DNA of 63,805 nt from positions 1 to 63,805 of the forward strand of contig JAGCDP010000057.1 of the NCBI GenBank assembly GCA_017651065.1, in the 5' to 3' direction. Shown here piece after piece: positions 34,661-43,559 of the stretch. The position numbers and the translations under genes were made by a program. Numbering within the stretch: position 1 is the stretch's first letter; each line of letters begins with the position of its first letter. The notes under the pieces are model-generated. The model saw only the letters and a program-made list of their open reading frames with translations, searched no databases and was not told the DNA's origin. The DNA comes from Treponema sp. (GTDB lineage: Bacteria; Spirochaetota; Spirochaetia; Treponematales; Treponemataceae).

Positions 34661-36682
34661 ATGATTTATTACGTTAACTCAAAGGTTGAGAACCACGGAA
34701 ACGGTTCTAAGGAAAATCCTTTTAAAACAATTCAGGAAGCGGCAGATATTGCTGTTGCAGGTGATGAAGTTATTGTTGCTCCCGGTGTTTATCGTGAATG
34801 GGTAAGTCCTAAAAATGGTGGTACAGCGGATAAGCGCATTGTTTATAAGTCTGAAGTTCCTCTTGGTGCGCATATTACCGGAGCTGAACCGTTGACCGGC
34901 TGGAAGCAATTTAAGGGTAATGTTTATACAGCCCGAGTTTCGAATAAGATTTTTGGAAGTTATAATCCTTATAAAGAGCTTGTAAGCGGCGACTGGTTCA
35001 TTGCTTTTATGACTGCGCACACCGGAGATGTCTTTTTGAACGGTAAATCTATGTACGAAGTACAGTCTATTGAGGAAGTTGAGGCTGGAGAGATTAGTGT
35101 TCCTTCTTGGGACCACGAATTTTCTGTCTATAAATGGTATGCCCAGCAGGACGAAGCTGCCGATGAGACTGTTTTTTATGCAAATTTCCAGGGATTGGAC
35201 CCGAATAAAGAGGATGTAGAAATTACTGCACGTCAGGCCTGTTTTTATCCAAAGGAAGAAGGCCGCGGCTATATTACTTTGAGTGGTTTTAAGGTTAGTA
35301 AGGCAGCAACTCAGTGGGCACCTCCTACAGCTTATCAGGAAGGTATGATTGGGCCTCACTGGTCAAAGGGCTGGATTATCGAGGACTGCGAGGTTTTTGA
35401 AGCTAAATGTTCGGGCATCTCCCTTGGAAAATATCTTCAGCCGGAAAATGACAACAAGTGGCTTAAGTGGAAATATAAGGACGGCGCCCAGACAGAACGC
35501 GACTGTATCTGTCAGGCTCAGAGGGAAGGCTGGACAAAGGCTAAGATTGGGTCGCACATAATCCGCCGCTGTAATATTCATGACTGCGGTCAGACTGGAA
35601 TTGTGGGTCATCTTGGTGGGGTTTTCTCTCTGGTTGAAGACTGTCATATTCATCACATAAACAACAAGCAGAATCTTGCGGGCTGCGAAATTGGTGGAAT
35701 TAAAATGCATGCGGCAATTGACTGTATCTACCGCCGCAATGTTATTCACGATTGTACACGCGGAATGTGGCTTGACTGGCAGGCTCAGGGAACCCGCGTT
35801 ACACAGAGTCTTTTTTACAACAATACAGTTCCAAAAGAATATAATCAGAATGATGAAAGCATGGTTGGCTGCGCAGAAGATTTGTTTATTGAAGTCAGCC
35901 ACGGACCAACTCTTGTTGATAATAATATCTTCTTATCTGACAGAGCACTCAAGCTTGCGACTCAGGGTGTGGCTCTTGTTCACAACATTATTTATGGCGG
36001 AATTGTTGCAATCGGGAAGGGAACAAACAACGGTGCACCAACAAGACCTTCTCCTAGATACACGCCTTATCATGTTCCGCACCAGACAGAAATTGCAGGC
36101 TTTATGACAATCCTTCACGGTGATACCCGCGTTTACAATAACATCTTTGTTCAGGAGCCTGTTCGTCCTGCGCTCAAAAAAGGAATGGATAACAACATTG
36201 CCAACAACAACGACTGGGATGACGGAAACATTCTGGCAGGAACTTTTGTATATGAAAAGTTCCCGACCTTTGATCAGTGGAATGCTCAGTTTGAAGGCTA
36301 CTGTGGTCAGGGTTCGCAGACTACAGATAAGTATTATTCTGAGCTTCCTGTATGGGCCGGTGGTAACGTTTATTTGAATGGTGCCAAGCCGATGTCTAAA
36401 GAAAAAGAACCCGATGCAGTTGTGATTGAAGGCGAAAAGGTTGAGTTTGCTGTTGAAGAAAATGGCGGTGACTTTAAGCTCAAGACTAATTTGTACAAAG
36501 TAATGGGGGCTGCCGGAATGCCTTCGTGCAAGCTCATGCACACCGACGACATGAAGATGGCCTTTGAACCGGAACAAAAGTTTGAAAACCCGGATGGAAC
36601 TCCGATAACGTTTGATATTGATTATTTTGGTAATAAACGCGGTGAAAAAGTGATTCCAGGGCCGTTTTGTGATGGAATTTAG
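34661..36682 (+). CDS. GH120 beta-xylosidase (right-handed beta-helix)
   Basis: 673 residues, no signal peptide, so cytoplasmic. GH120 beta-xylosidases cleave xylose from xylo-oligosaccharides with retention of configuration. The match runs the whole length: GDEVIVAPGVYREWVSPKNGG, FGSYNPYKELVSGDW, WAPPTAYQEGMIGPHWSKGWIIED, GSHIIRRCNIHDCGQTGIVGHLGGVFS, GIKMHAAIDC and WLDWQAQGTRV. The nucleophile is D372 (in WLDW) and the acid/base E411 (in IEVSHGP), by analogy with the Thermoanaerobacterium enzyme (D382, E405). The spacing between them is 16 residues longer here because of an insert (about 391-407). AGGAAA precedes the ATG. Confidence 0.9.
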   Translation: MIYYVNSKVENHGNGSKENPFKTIQEAADIAVAGDEVIVAPGVYREWVSPKNGGTADKRIVYKSEVPLGAHITGAEPLTGWKQFKGNVYTARVSNKIFGSYNPYKELVSGDWFIAFMTAHTGDVFLNGKSMYEVQSIEEVEAGEISVPSWDHEFSVYKWYAQQDEAADETVFYANFQGLDPNKEDVEITARQACFYPKEEGRGYITLSGFKVSKAATQWAPPTAYQEGMIGPHWSKGWIIEDCEVFEAKCSGISLGKYLQPENDNKWLKWKYKDGAQTERDCICQAQREGWTKAKIGSHIIRRCNIHDCGQTGIVGHLGGVFSLVEDCHIHHINNKQNLAGCEIGGIKMHAAIDCIYRRNVIHDCTRGMWLDWQAQGTRVTQSLFYNNTVPKEYNQNDESMVGCAEDLFIEVSHGPTLVDNNIFLSDRALKLATQGVALVHNIIYGGIVAIGKGTNNGAPTRPSPRYTPYHVPHQTEIAGFMTILHGDTRVYNNIFVQEPVRPALKKGMDNNIANNNDWDDGNILAGTFVYEKFPTFDQWNAQFEGYCGQGSQTTDKYYSELPVWAGGNVYLNGAKPMSKEKEPDAVVIEGEKVEFAVEENGGDFKLKTNLYKVMGAAGMPSCKLMHTDDMKMAFEPEQKFENPDGTPITFDIDYFGNKRGEKVIPGPFCDGI

Positions 36683-36684
36683 AG

Positions 36685-36771
36685 CGTCATTGCGAGCGAA
36701 GCGAAGCAATCCACGAATAAAAAGGCATTTTGATATGTGGATTGCCACGTCGCTACGCTCCTCGCAATGAC
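36685..36771. repeat. Type A palindromic repeat, full copy
   Basis: Inverted arms CGTCATTGCGAGCGAAGCG and complement. It ends at CAATGAC, and the AGGAGA ribosome site of the next gene begins immediately after. Confidence 0.9.
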
Positions 36772-36784
36772 AGGAGACCTTTAT

Positions 36785-39262
36785 ATGCCAATAAAACCTT
36801 TATATTACCCACAGATCAAACAAACCAACTTCTCAAACCTGCAGGAATTTGCACCTTTAGACATCACTATTCTTGATAATTTTTTGAACGACATAACTCA
36901 AAAAGATGTCGATTTTCTCAATACCTTTAATCCCGACAAACTGCTTTTTAATTTCAGGGTGACTGCGGGGCTGCCAAATACAAAGGCAACTTCTTCTTAC
37001 AGCGGCTGGGAAAATACACGAATCGGCGGTCATACACTTGGTCATTATCTTGCTGCTGTGGGACAGGCCCTGGCCCGTGGTTATGGTGAATGTAAGGGTA
37101 GTGATGGAGTGACGCTTCAGTCGCGTTTTAATTATATAATTGACGGTCTTGTAGAATGCCAGAAGTCACTTGGAACAGGCTTTATTTTTGGTGCCACAAT
37201 GGAAGATCCGACAAAACCCGAGCGCCAGTTTGACCGCCTTGAAGAAGGGAATCCTGCAGACACCTGGGTTCCGTGGTATACAGTTCATAAGATTATGAAC
37301 GGGTTAGTCGAGGCTAACAAATCCGGAGGCAGTAAAAAGGCTCTGGAAATTGCCGTAAGTTTTTGCGAATGGATTTACAAACGCACAAGCCGCTGGGATA
37401 ACGAAATACAAGCCCGAGTCCTTGCAACAGAATACGGCGGAATGAATGACTGCCTTTATGAATTGTATAAGTGTGCAAAAGCAGGTGGGTACGATGAAGC
37501 AACCTGCGAACATATTTTAGCAGCTGCTCACAAGTTTGATGAAATCCCGCTTTTTGAAAAGGTAAGGGCTGCAGGACCAAATGCGAATGTTTTGAATAAC
37601 AGACATGCCAATACGACTATTCCAAAGTTTGTGGGAGCCATGAATAGGTATTTGACCTTGCTGCCCTTCGACAAGCTCAGGGACCCCATCTATCTGGAAT
37701 ACGCCAAGGCCTTCTGGAAAATTGTTGTAAACAATCACACTTACATAACCGGTGGAAACAGCGAATGCGAGCATTTTGGCGAGGACAACATTCTGGACAA
37801 AGAACGCAGCAACACAAACTGCGAAACCTGTAATACTCACAACATGCTTAAACTCAGCCGTATGCTTTTTATGGCAACAGGTGAGCGTCAGTATGCAGAC
37901 TATTACGAAAACACTTTTATAAACGCAATCCTTGCTTCTGTGAATGCCCAGACAGGAATGACACTTTACTTTCAGCCAATGGCAACAGGCTGCTTTAAAA
38001 CCTATTGTAATCCTGATGTAGATAAAAACTACTTCTGGTGCTGTACAGGAACCGGTCTTGAAAACTTCACAAAGCTTGGAGACAGCATTTATTTCCACGA
38101 TGACAAAACGCTTGTTGTGAATCAGTTTATAAGCTCGCGGGTTGAATGGAAGGAAAAGGGCTTTGTTTTGAGTCAGAAAGCAGACCTCCCAAACAGCGAT
38201 CAGGTGGAATTCACTGTAGAAAAAGCCCCTGAAAACCAGAAAATCACTATTGCCGTGCGTAGTCCCGATTGGAACTACCAGAGTGCAGACGCTCCGGAAG
38301 GCATTTTAGACTCCGGATATATCCTTTTTACACGCGAATGGCATACCGGCGATACTTTCCGTGTAAAATTCAATATGAATATCCAAAGCTTCCCGCTTCC
38401 AGATAACAATCAAAAAGCAGTGGCTTTCAAATATGGCCCAGTTGTTCTTGCAGCAGAACTTGGCCGAGATGACAAAATGACGCTTCGTCAGGTTGGAGTT
38501 CAGTGTGATGTTGCAGGAAACAAGCTTGTTCATGGTGAAGTTTATGAGCTTACCGGAAACTACGGCGGTACAAGTAATCTTCCTCTTTTGCCTGGAGAAA
38601 CCCTTCTTGTAAAAGAAAATCCGGATGATTTTTTACAGAATATAAACAATCATTTTGAAAAAACGGGAGGGGAAAGTGAACTTAAATTCCGCCTGAAAGA
38701 TACTTTCTGGAGCGACGGACCTGAAGAATCAGCCAGCCTCATCTTCTCGCCATACTTTCAAATCAATAATCAGCGCTACGGCATTTACTGGATTTTTACA
38801 GACAAGCAGGAACAGCCGCAGCAAAAAAATCAGGACGAAAAAACAATCTTCATTGAAGGAATAGGAATCGGTTACGGAGCTCAGACAGAGGGAAACAAAA
38901 CAACATATCCTTACATGAAAGAGAAAGGTACAGGTTCTGTAGGTGATCCTCATGAGCTTACACGTTATGCAAAAAAGGGCGGAAGCTTTTCTTACATGTT
39001 CAAAGTTAAACCCGGTAAAACTAATTATCTTGTGTGCACATTCCTCAAGGCAGACAACGGAAAATCAATCTGTATAAAAAGCGGGTTTAAAACAATAAAG
39101 GCGGTTGTCCTTAATCACAATGAAAGCGAAGAAAAGTATACGATTAAAATTAAACTTCCGGAAAGCCTTACAAAAAAAGAGCAGATTCGAATCAGTTTTA
39201 TGGGTATCAAAAATCAGGAATCGGCAAGACTTGCTTCACCTGTGAACACGGAGTATTTGTAG
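36785..39262 (+). CDS. GH127 beta-L-arabinofuranosidase
   Basis: 825 residues from ATG 36785 (AGGAGA eight bases upstream; the earlier ATG lies inside the repeat). GH127 releases beta-L-arabinofuranose from arabino-oligosaccharides. The zinc-thiolate site fits the Bifidobacterium HypBA1 pattern: E347 and C349 (NCETCNTHNML), C419 and C420 (FWCCTGTGLEN), with the second of these expected to be near the catalytic Cys. The N-terminus NTKATSSYSGWENTRIGGHTLGHYLAA is typical. No signal peptide. A type C repeat (37664-37687) inserts FDKLRDP at about residues 294-301. It follows GH120 and is separated by the type A repeat. Confidence 0.92.
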   Translation: MPIKPLYYPQIKQTNFSNLQEFAPLDITILDNFLNDITQKDVDFLNTFNPDKLLFNFRVTAGLPNTKATSSYSGWENTRIGGHTLGHYLAAVGQALARGYGECKGSDGVTLQSRFNYIIDGLVECQKSLGTGFIFGATMEDPTKPERQFDRLEEGNPADTWVPWYTVHKIMNGLVEANKSGGSKKALEIAVSFCEWIYKRTSRWDNEIQARVLATEYGGMNDCLYELYKCAKAGGYDEATCEHILAAAHKFDEIPLFEKVRAAGPNANVLNNRHANTTIPKFVGAMNRYLTLLPFDKLRDPIYLEYAKAFWKIVVNNHTYITGGNSECEHFGEDNILDKERSNTNCETCNTHNMLKLSRMLFMATGERQYADYYENTFINAILASVNAQTGMTLYFQPMATGCFKTYCNPDVDKNYFWCCTGTGLENFTKLGDSIYFHDDKTLVVNQFISSRVEWKEKGFVLSQKADLPNSDQVEFTVEKAPENQKITIAVRSPDWNYQSADAPEGILDSGYILFTREWHTGDTFRVKFNMNIQSFPLPDNNQKAVAFKYGPVVLAAELGRDDKMTLRQVGVQCDVAGNKLVHGEVYELTGNYGGTSNLPLLPGETLLVKENPDDFLQNINNHFEKTGGESELKFRLKDTFWSDGPEESASLIFSPYFQINNQRYGIYWIFTDKQEQPQQKNQDEKTIFIEGIGIGYGAQTEGNKTTYPYMKEKGTGSVGDPHELTRYAKKGGSFSYMFKVKPGKTNYLVCTFLKADNGKSICIKSGFKTIKAVVLNHNESEEKYTIKIKLPESLTKKEQIRISFMGIKNQESARLASPVNTEYL
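37664..37687 (+). repeat. Type C coding repeat inside the GH127 gene
   Basis: Core CTTCGACAAGCTCAGGGAC read as FDKLRDP. It falls between RYLTLLP and IYLEYAKAFW, where the family normally has a short loop. Confidence 0.85.
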
Positions 39263-39282
39263 CCATAAAAAAAAGGTTGTGC

Positions 39283-39288
39283 TATAAT
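39283..39288 (+). promoter_or_regulatory. -10 box six bases before lipase-like ATG
   Basis: Perfect TATAAT followed by 6 bases and ATG 39295. No Shine-Dalgarno; -35 not clear. Confidence 0.4.
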
Positions 39289-39294
39289 CAAATT

Positions 39295-40272
39295 ATGAAG
39301 TCTGTAAATGGAAACGCAAAATTAATATTATTTTCTCTTTTGATGGCAGTCTGCTTATGGTTTATTTCCTGTAAAAGTACAGATACAAATGTTTCCGAAA
39401 CAGAAAACACAATTCAGGAAGAAGTAGATGCTCTTGCTGCAGACACAGAAGAAGAACAGTCAGAAGAAATCGCTGCTGAAGAAGTGGCAGAAGAACCGGT
39501 AGAAGAAGCACCTCAGTTAACTGTTGAAGAAGAACGTGCGCTTAAAAAGGCAACCCTTACACGCGAGCAAAGATTATTTTACGGCATCAAGTATACTTAC
39601 GATTATGAAGTTATCGGCGAAGATCTTGATTATAAAATCACAGTAGACCATGATGCTAAAACTGTTACACTTCAATACGAAGAAACAGACAGTGACGAAG
39701 ACTGGAAGAATAATTATTTATTTTTCCCTTGGCCTTTGAAGCTTGATAATAAAGTAATCTGGACAACTTACGGTTATGCTAAAATTTATAAATCATCACA
39801 GAACATTCCTATAAATCAATTCTGTGAACTTCTTGAACAATATCCTGATTATCAGTCTGTTATATTGGGCTGGAGTTTGGGAAGTGCCATGGCAAAAATC
39901 ACTGCACGTCATTATATAATCAGATCACCAAAGGGAACAAAAATTGATCAGCTTACAACTTATGGCGATGTAAAATGCTGGTATAATCCTTTTTACAGCT
40001 TAAAAAAGCATTGTGTAAGAATCAGGGAATATGTTAATAACAACGACATGATTACCTGGTGTATACCGTTCTGCCGACGAGACGTAAAATGCAGGGTTGG
40101 AGACTATCTGAATCTTGGTAAACTCAAAAACAGCGAATACTATCACACCCATTATGAAGATTGTGATTTTACAAGATGGGGTGATGTATCGGCAGAAGAA
40201 ATGAATAATCAGTCAAAGGTAAAAGAATCAAATTCTGCAATTACAGAAGAAGAATCTGAAGTAAATTCATAA
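39295..40272 (+). CDS. Class 3 lipase-like lipoprotein
   Basis: 325 residues from ATG 39295. Lipoprotein signal peptide with lipobox FISC (residues about 20-23), then an acidic Glu-rich linker (EEEQSEEIAAEEVAEEPVEE). The second half carries a lipase_3/alpha-beta hydrolase motif: VILGWSLGSAMAKI, nucleophile S194 in GxSxG, followed by LTTYGDVKCW and REYVNNNDMITWCIPF, resembling the Asp-containing strand of class 3 lipases. The third catalytic residue is probably in the HTHYEDC region. It may deacylate hemicellulose-linked or lipid esters in the periplasm. Its 3' end overlaps the convergent GH43 gene by 64 bp. Confidence 0.72.
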   Translation: MKSVNGNAKLILFSLLMAVCLWFISCKSTDTNVSETENTIQEEVDALAADTEEEQSEEIAAEEVAEEPVEEAPQLTVEEERALKKATLTREQRLFYGIKYTYDYEVIGEDLDYKITVDHDAKTVTLQYEETDSDEDWKNNYLFFPWPLKLDNKVIWTTYGYAKIYKSSQNIPINQFCELLEQYPDYQSVILGWSLGSAMAKITARHYIIRSPKGTKIDQLTTYGDVKCWYNPFYSLKKHCVRIREYVNNNDMITWCIPFCRRDVKCRVGDYLNLGKLKNSEYYHTHYEDCDFTRWGDVSAEEMNNQSKVKESNSAITEEESEVNS

Positions 40273-41657
40273 TAAACAGCGTGTTTACCAATTACTCCGC
40301 TTGAAAGTTGGGTTGTTGCAGTTTTATCACCTTTTTTCATATCAAAACAAGCAATAATCTTTCCCTTATAATCATCAATTCGAATCTTTACTGTAAGATT
40401 TTCCAATGCTGTGATATTTGATGTAACAGTTTTTGGTGTGTTGTTTCCAAACTGAAGATAGCGGAAGCCGACTGTAAGGGCACTTGTAATGTCTACAATT
40501 GGTGAAGAAATATTGTCGTCTTTTTCGTAAACAGGCTTTATGTAAGCACCGCCCATTCCTCCGTTGTAGCCGCCTTTTTTACCACCGTAAATGTGAACAG
40601 CGTATCCGGCAGAAATGATTTTACGTGCATCAAGTCCGTTTATGTGGGCGCCCTGACTTGTCATTTCTACAGGTTCGCTTGCAACAGGTTCTCCGTCCTT
40701 GTAAGTGATTTTTCCGACAAAGATACGTCCTTTTTTATCCATTGCAACATCAACCGGTTCAAGCATTGCCTGGCGTGAATACTCGTCTGTACCAATCTGT
40801 CTATGATAGAAAATATACCATTTGCCGTTTACTTCCATAAGGCTTCCGTGGTTGTTTCCCCAGCGGTAAGACATCTGATTTTTGCCGTCCGGACCAGGAA
40901 GGATTTCGCCGCCATTAAAGCTTATGTCTCCACCCATTTTGTAGTCACCAAGTGGAGTGTCGCAGTATTTGAATGAAAGGAATCCGTTACAGTCTTCATA
41001 AACTCCATACTGCGGGCGGTGTGTGTAATAGCGTTTAGAATAAATAAATACATATTTTCCAAAAAGCTTGCGTGGTGATGAAGCTTCAAAGAAGGCATCG
41101 TTTTCGTCATCCATGCCGTCATCCGGTGACCACTGTGTAATACTATGTTTAACTACATTTTCGCGAAGTGTTTCCTTTTTAATTGTGCACATATCATCGT
41201 TGAGCTCGGCACAGAACTGCTTGCAGAAGCCCCAGAAAGCATAAACTTTTCCGTCATCATCTACTAAAATTCCAGGGTCAAAGGCAAGTTCTGTAAGCTT
41301 TGGATTTGTAAAAGGTCCTGCAGGATTCTTACTTGTTGCAAGCATAATGCGTGAACCTTTTGCTTCGGCAGCATACATATAGAAGGTATCTCCCTTTTGA
41401 ACAACATCAGGAGCATAAAGAATAGAACCATCTGTAGAAGTGTAACATACACCGTGGCAGGTCCAGTTAGTTAAATCATCAATCGGGGCACTCCAGACAA
41501 CCTGATCAGGTCCACAGTATTCAGTTTTAAGTGTATCGTGTGAACCGTAAAGATAAACACGTTTTTCACCATTGTATTCAAAAACGCGTGGTTCTCCGTC
41601 TGGGACATGTTCCCATAATGGCATGTATGGATTTGCACCTTTGATGTATTCTTTCAT
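40209..41657 (-). CDS. GH43 family glycoside hydrolase
   Basis: 482 residues, no signal peptide. N-terminal five-bladed propeller: NPYMPLWEHVPDGEPRVFEYNGEKRVYLYGSHD, ILYAPDVVQKGDTFYMYAAEA, SRIMLATSKNPAGPFTNPKLTELAFDPGILVDDDGKVYAFWG, and RWGNNHGSLMEVNGKWYIFYHRQI. The acidic residues at DGEP, DPGIL and the propeller's E are in the positions of the GH43 catalytic triad. The C-terminal about 140 residues form a separate beta-rich domain, probably carbohydrate-binding. It should act as a beta-xylosidase or alpha-L-arabinofuranosidase on oligosaccharides. Its AAGGAAGG site supports the start. Convergent overlap with the lipase-like gene. Confidence 0.9.
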   Translation of the reverse strand: MKEYIKGANPYMPLWEHVPDGEPRVFEYNGEKRVYLYGSHDTLKTEYCGPDQVVWSAPIDDLTNWTCHGVCYTSTDGSILYAPDVVQKGDTFYMYAAEAKGSRIMLATSKNPAGPFTNPKLTELAFDPGILVDDDGKVYAFWGFCKQFCAELNDDMCTIKKETLRENVVKHSITQWSPDDGMDDENDAFFEASSPRKLFGKYVFIYSKRYYTHRPQYGVYEDCNGFLSFKYCDTPLGDYKMGGDISFNGGEILPGPDGKNQMSYRWGNNHGSLMEVNGKWYIFYHRQIGTDEYSRQAMLEPVDVAMDKKGRIFVGKITYKDGEPVASEPVEMTSQGAHINGLDARKIISAGYAVHIYGGKKGGYNGGMGGAYIKPVYEKDDNISSPIVDITSALTVGFRYLQFGNNTPKTVTSNITALENLTVKIRIDDYKGKIIACFDMKKGDKTATTQLSSGVIGKHAVYYEFTSDSSSVIAEFDSFTFD

Positions 41658-41748
41658 AAAAACCTTCCTTTTTTAATCACTAAAATACTAGTATTAAAGA
41701 TAATTGAGAATGAAAGATGTTTCAAGTGTGTTATATGTGTGAAAAGTG

Positions 41749-41778
41749 TTTACAGCCAGGAAATTCTTGTGCTATAAT
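41749..41778 (+). promoter_or_regulatory. Promoter of HD-GYP gene
   Basis: TTTACA, an 18-bp spacer, and a perfect TATAAT. It gives a leader of about 40 bases with GGAGAAAAG before ATG 41826. Confidence 0.65.
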
Positions 41779-41825
41779 TAATTCAACTTTATTATTGGAA
41801 CGAAATTTAATGGCAGGAGAAAAGA

Positions 41826-42896
41826 ATGAACGAAGACGCCAAAACCAATAGTAAAAAAAGTCTTATCTCTGGTTATTTACAGAAAACCTTTACATTAAAA
41901 AATCTTAAAAGTTATATTACATTTAAAAATTTTCTCAAGCTGCTTCTTTATGTAGTTTTGTTTGTGATTTATTACAAATCAGAAATGGCTTCAAGAGCAG
42001 CAGGACAATCAAGAGAAATGCTCACGATTGGTACACGCCAGTTTCCGGTTTCTTCATTATCCGGAGTTTATACTTCAATAATGACAATCATCCTTATGAC
42101 CTGGGTTTTAGTTTACAAAAGATTCGGGTTTGCAACATCGGCAGTTATTCTTACAATCCGTACAACAAGACTTTTAAGAACTCTTATACGGGCCAACTAT
42201 GCACCAACAATTCTGCCTGCACTTTTTACAACTTTAGCGGCTATTGTTTCTGTAATTCTTGTTTATATTTTTTACGAAATGATGCGGCTCTATCAGGCCA
42301 AGCATCGTAAAGAGCTTGAAAGTTTTAATAACAGTATTATGGAAGCTTTTTCTGAGTGTGTAGAAAGTAAGGATGCTTACACAAAGGGTCATTCCCAGCG
42401 GGTTGCTCTTTATACAAAAATGCTTGCCCAGCGCCTTGGAGAATCAAAGGAAGACGTAAAGAAATTTTATAACGTTGCACTTTTACATGATATTGGAAAG
42501 ATTGGTATGCCCGAAGCAATTCTTACAAAACCAGGCAAGCTTACTCCCGAAGAATTTGAAATTGTAAAAAAACATCCTGTAAGCGGTTATGAAATTTTAA
42601 AGAATGTAAAAATTCAGGAAGATATTGCCGCCGGTGCACACTATCACCATGAACGCTGGGATGGAACGGGATATCCTGATGGTCTTAAAGAAGCAGAAAT
42701 TCCTTGGGTAGCAAGAATTATTTCTGTTGCAGACACCTTTGATGCCATGAGCTCAACACGCCCGTACCGCGAAAAGCTTCCGATTAATGTTATTGCAGAA
42801 GAAATTGAAAGCTGTTCAGGCACTCAGTTTGATCCTAAGGTAGTTAAAGCCTTCCTTTCGCTTTATCTTGAGGGAGCTTTTGAAAACCTGATATAG
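41826..42896 (+). CDS. Membrane-anchored HD-GYP domain protein
   Basis: 356 residues. Four hydrophobic helices (about 38-155) are followed by an HD-GYP phosphohydrolase domain from about 185: VALLHDIGKIGMPEAILTKPGKLTPEEFEIVKKHPVSGYEIL and AGAHYHHERWDGTGYPDGL, containing both HD and GYP motifs. These enzymes hydrolyse cyclic di-GMP and affect motility and biofilm. The membrane part is not a recognised sensor family. Clear promoter upstream and terminator downstream (42951-42989). It is a single-gene unit. Confidence 0.93.
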   Translation: MNEDAKTNSKKSLISGYLQKTFTLKNLKSYITFKNFLKLLLYVVLFVIYYKSEMASRAAGQSREMLTIGTRQFPVSSLSGVYTSIMTIILMTWVLVYKRFGFATSAVILTIRTTRLLRTLIRANYAPTILPALFTTLAAIVSVILVYIFYEMMRLYQAKHRKELESFNNSIMEAFSECVESKDAYTKGHSQRVALYTKMLAQRLGESKEDVKKFYNVALLHDIGKIGMPEAILTKPGKLTPEEFEIVKKHPVSGYEILKNVKIQEDIAAGAHYHHERWDGTGYPDGLKEAEIPWVARIISVADTFDAMSSTRPYREKLPINVIAEEIESCSGTQFDPKVVKAFLSLYLEGAFENLI

Positions 42897-42950
42897 AATT
42901 TGCCTGATTATAATTTTTTTTACAACAATCAATCATTTTTATACAAGTAA

Positions 42951-42989
42951 AACCCGCAGAGTGATGTATTATTATTCTGTGGGTTTTTT
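42951..42989 (+). terminator. Intrinsic terminator after HD-GYP gene
   Basis: Stem CCCGCAGA/TCTGTGGG, a 15-bp AT-rich loop and a run of six T. Confidence 0.7.
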
Positions 42990-43019
42990 ATATCCACAAA
43001 AATATTTTCAGGAGCCATT

Positions 43020-43544
43020 ATGAACGAAACATTAAAAGTTTTAGAAACAAGACGCAGCTGCCGTAACTTTAAGCCAGATATGATTAAGGACGAAGAGCTT
43101 AAAGCAATCATCAAAGCCGGAACTTATGCTGCCACCGGTATGGGAAAACAAAGCCCTATTATTATTGCAGTAACAGACAAAAAACTGCGCGATGAAATTA
43201 TGGTTGCAAACAGAAAAGTTGCAAACTGGGGAGAAGACTACGATCCATTTTACGGTGCCCCTGTCATTCTGATTGTTCTTGCAAAAAAAGATGTTCCTAC
43301 TTATGTGTATGATGGCTCGCTCGTTATGGGAAATCTTATGAACGCCGCAGAAAGTCTTGGTGTTGCAAGCATCTGGATTCACCGCGCAAAAGAAGAATTC
43401 GAAAGCGACTTTGGAAAGGACATTCTCAAAAAGCTGGGAATCACCGATGAGTACGAAGGAATTGGTCACTGTGCACTTGGTTATGCTGCTGAACCTGCTA
43501 AAGAGCCGGCTCCTCGTAAAGAAAACTACGTTTATTATATTTAA
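43020..43544 (+). CDS. Nitroreductase family flavoprotein
   Basis: 174 residues, GGAG at -8. The FMN-binding nitroreductase signature is present: LETRRSCRNFKPDMIKDEELKAIIKAGTYAATGMGKQSPIIIAV, then GAPVILIVLAKKD and GSLVMGNLMNAAESLGVASIWIHRA, with the C-terminal GYAAEPAKEPAPRKENYVYYI. Such enzymes reduce nitro groups, quinones or enones with NAD(P)H. The physiological substrate is unknown. It is 15 bp ahead of the xylanase and may share its transcript. Confidence 0.93.
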   Translation: MNETLKVLETRRSCRNFKPDMIKDEELKAIIKAGTYAATGMGKQSPIIIAVTDKKLRDEIMVANRKVANWGEDYDPFYGAPVILIVLAKKDVPTYVYDGSLVMGNLMNAAESLGVASIWIHRAKEEFESDFGKDILKKLGITDEYEGIGHCALGYAAEPAKEPAPRKENYVYYI

Positions 43545-43559
43545 TGGGGGAGAGCGGGT

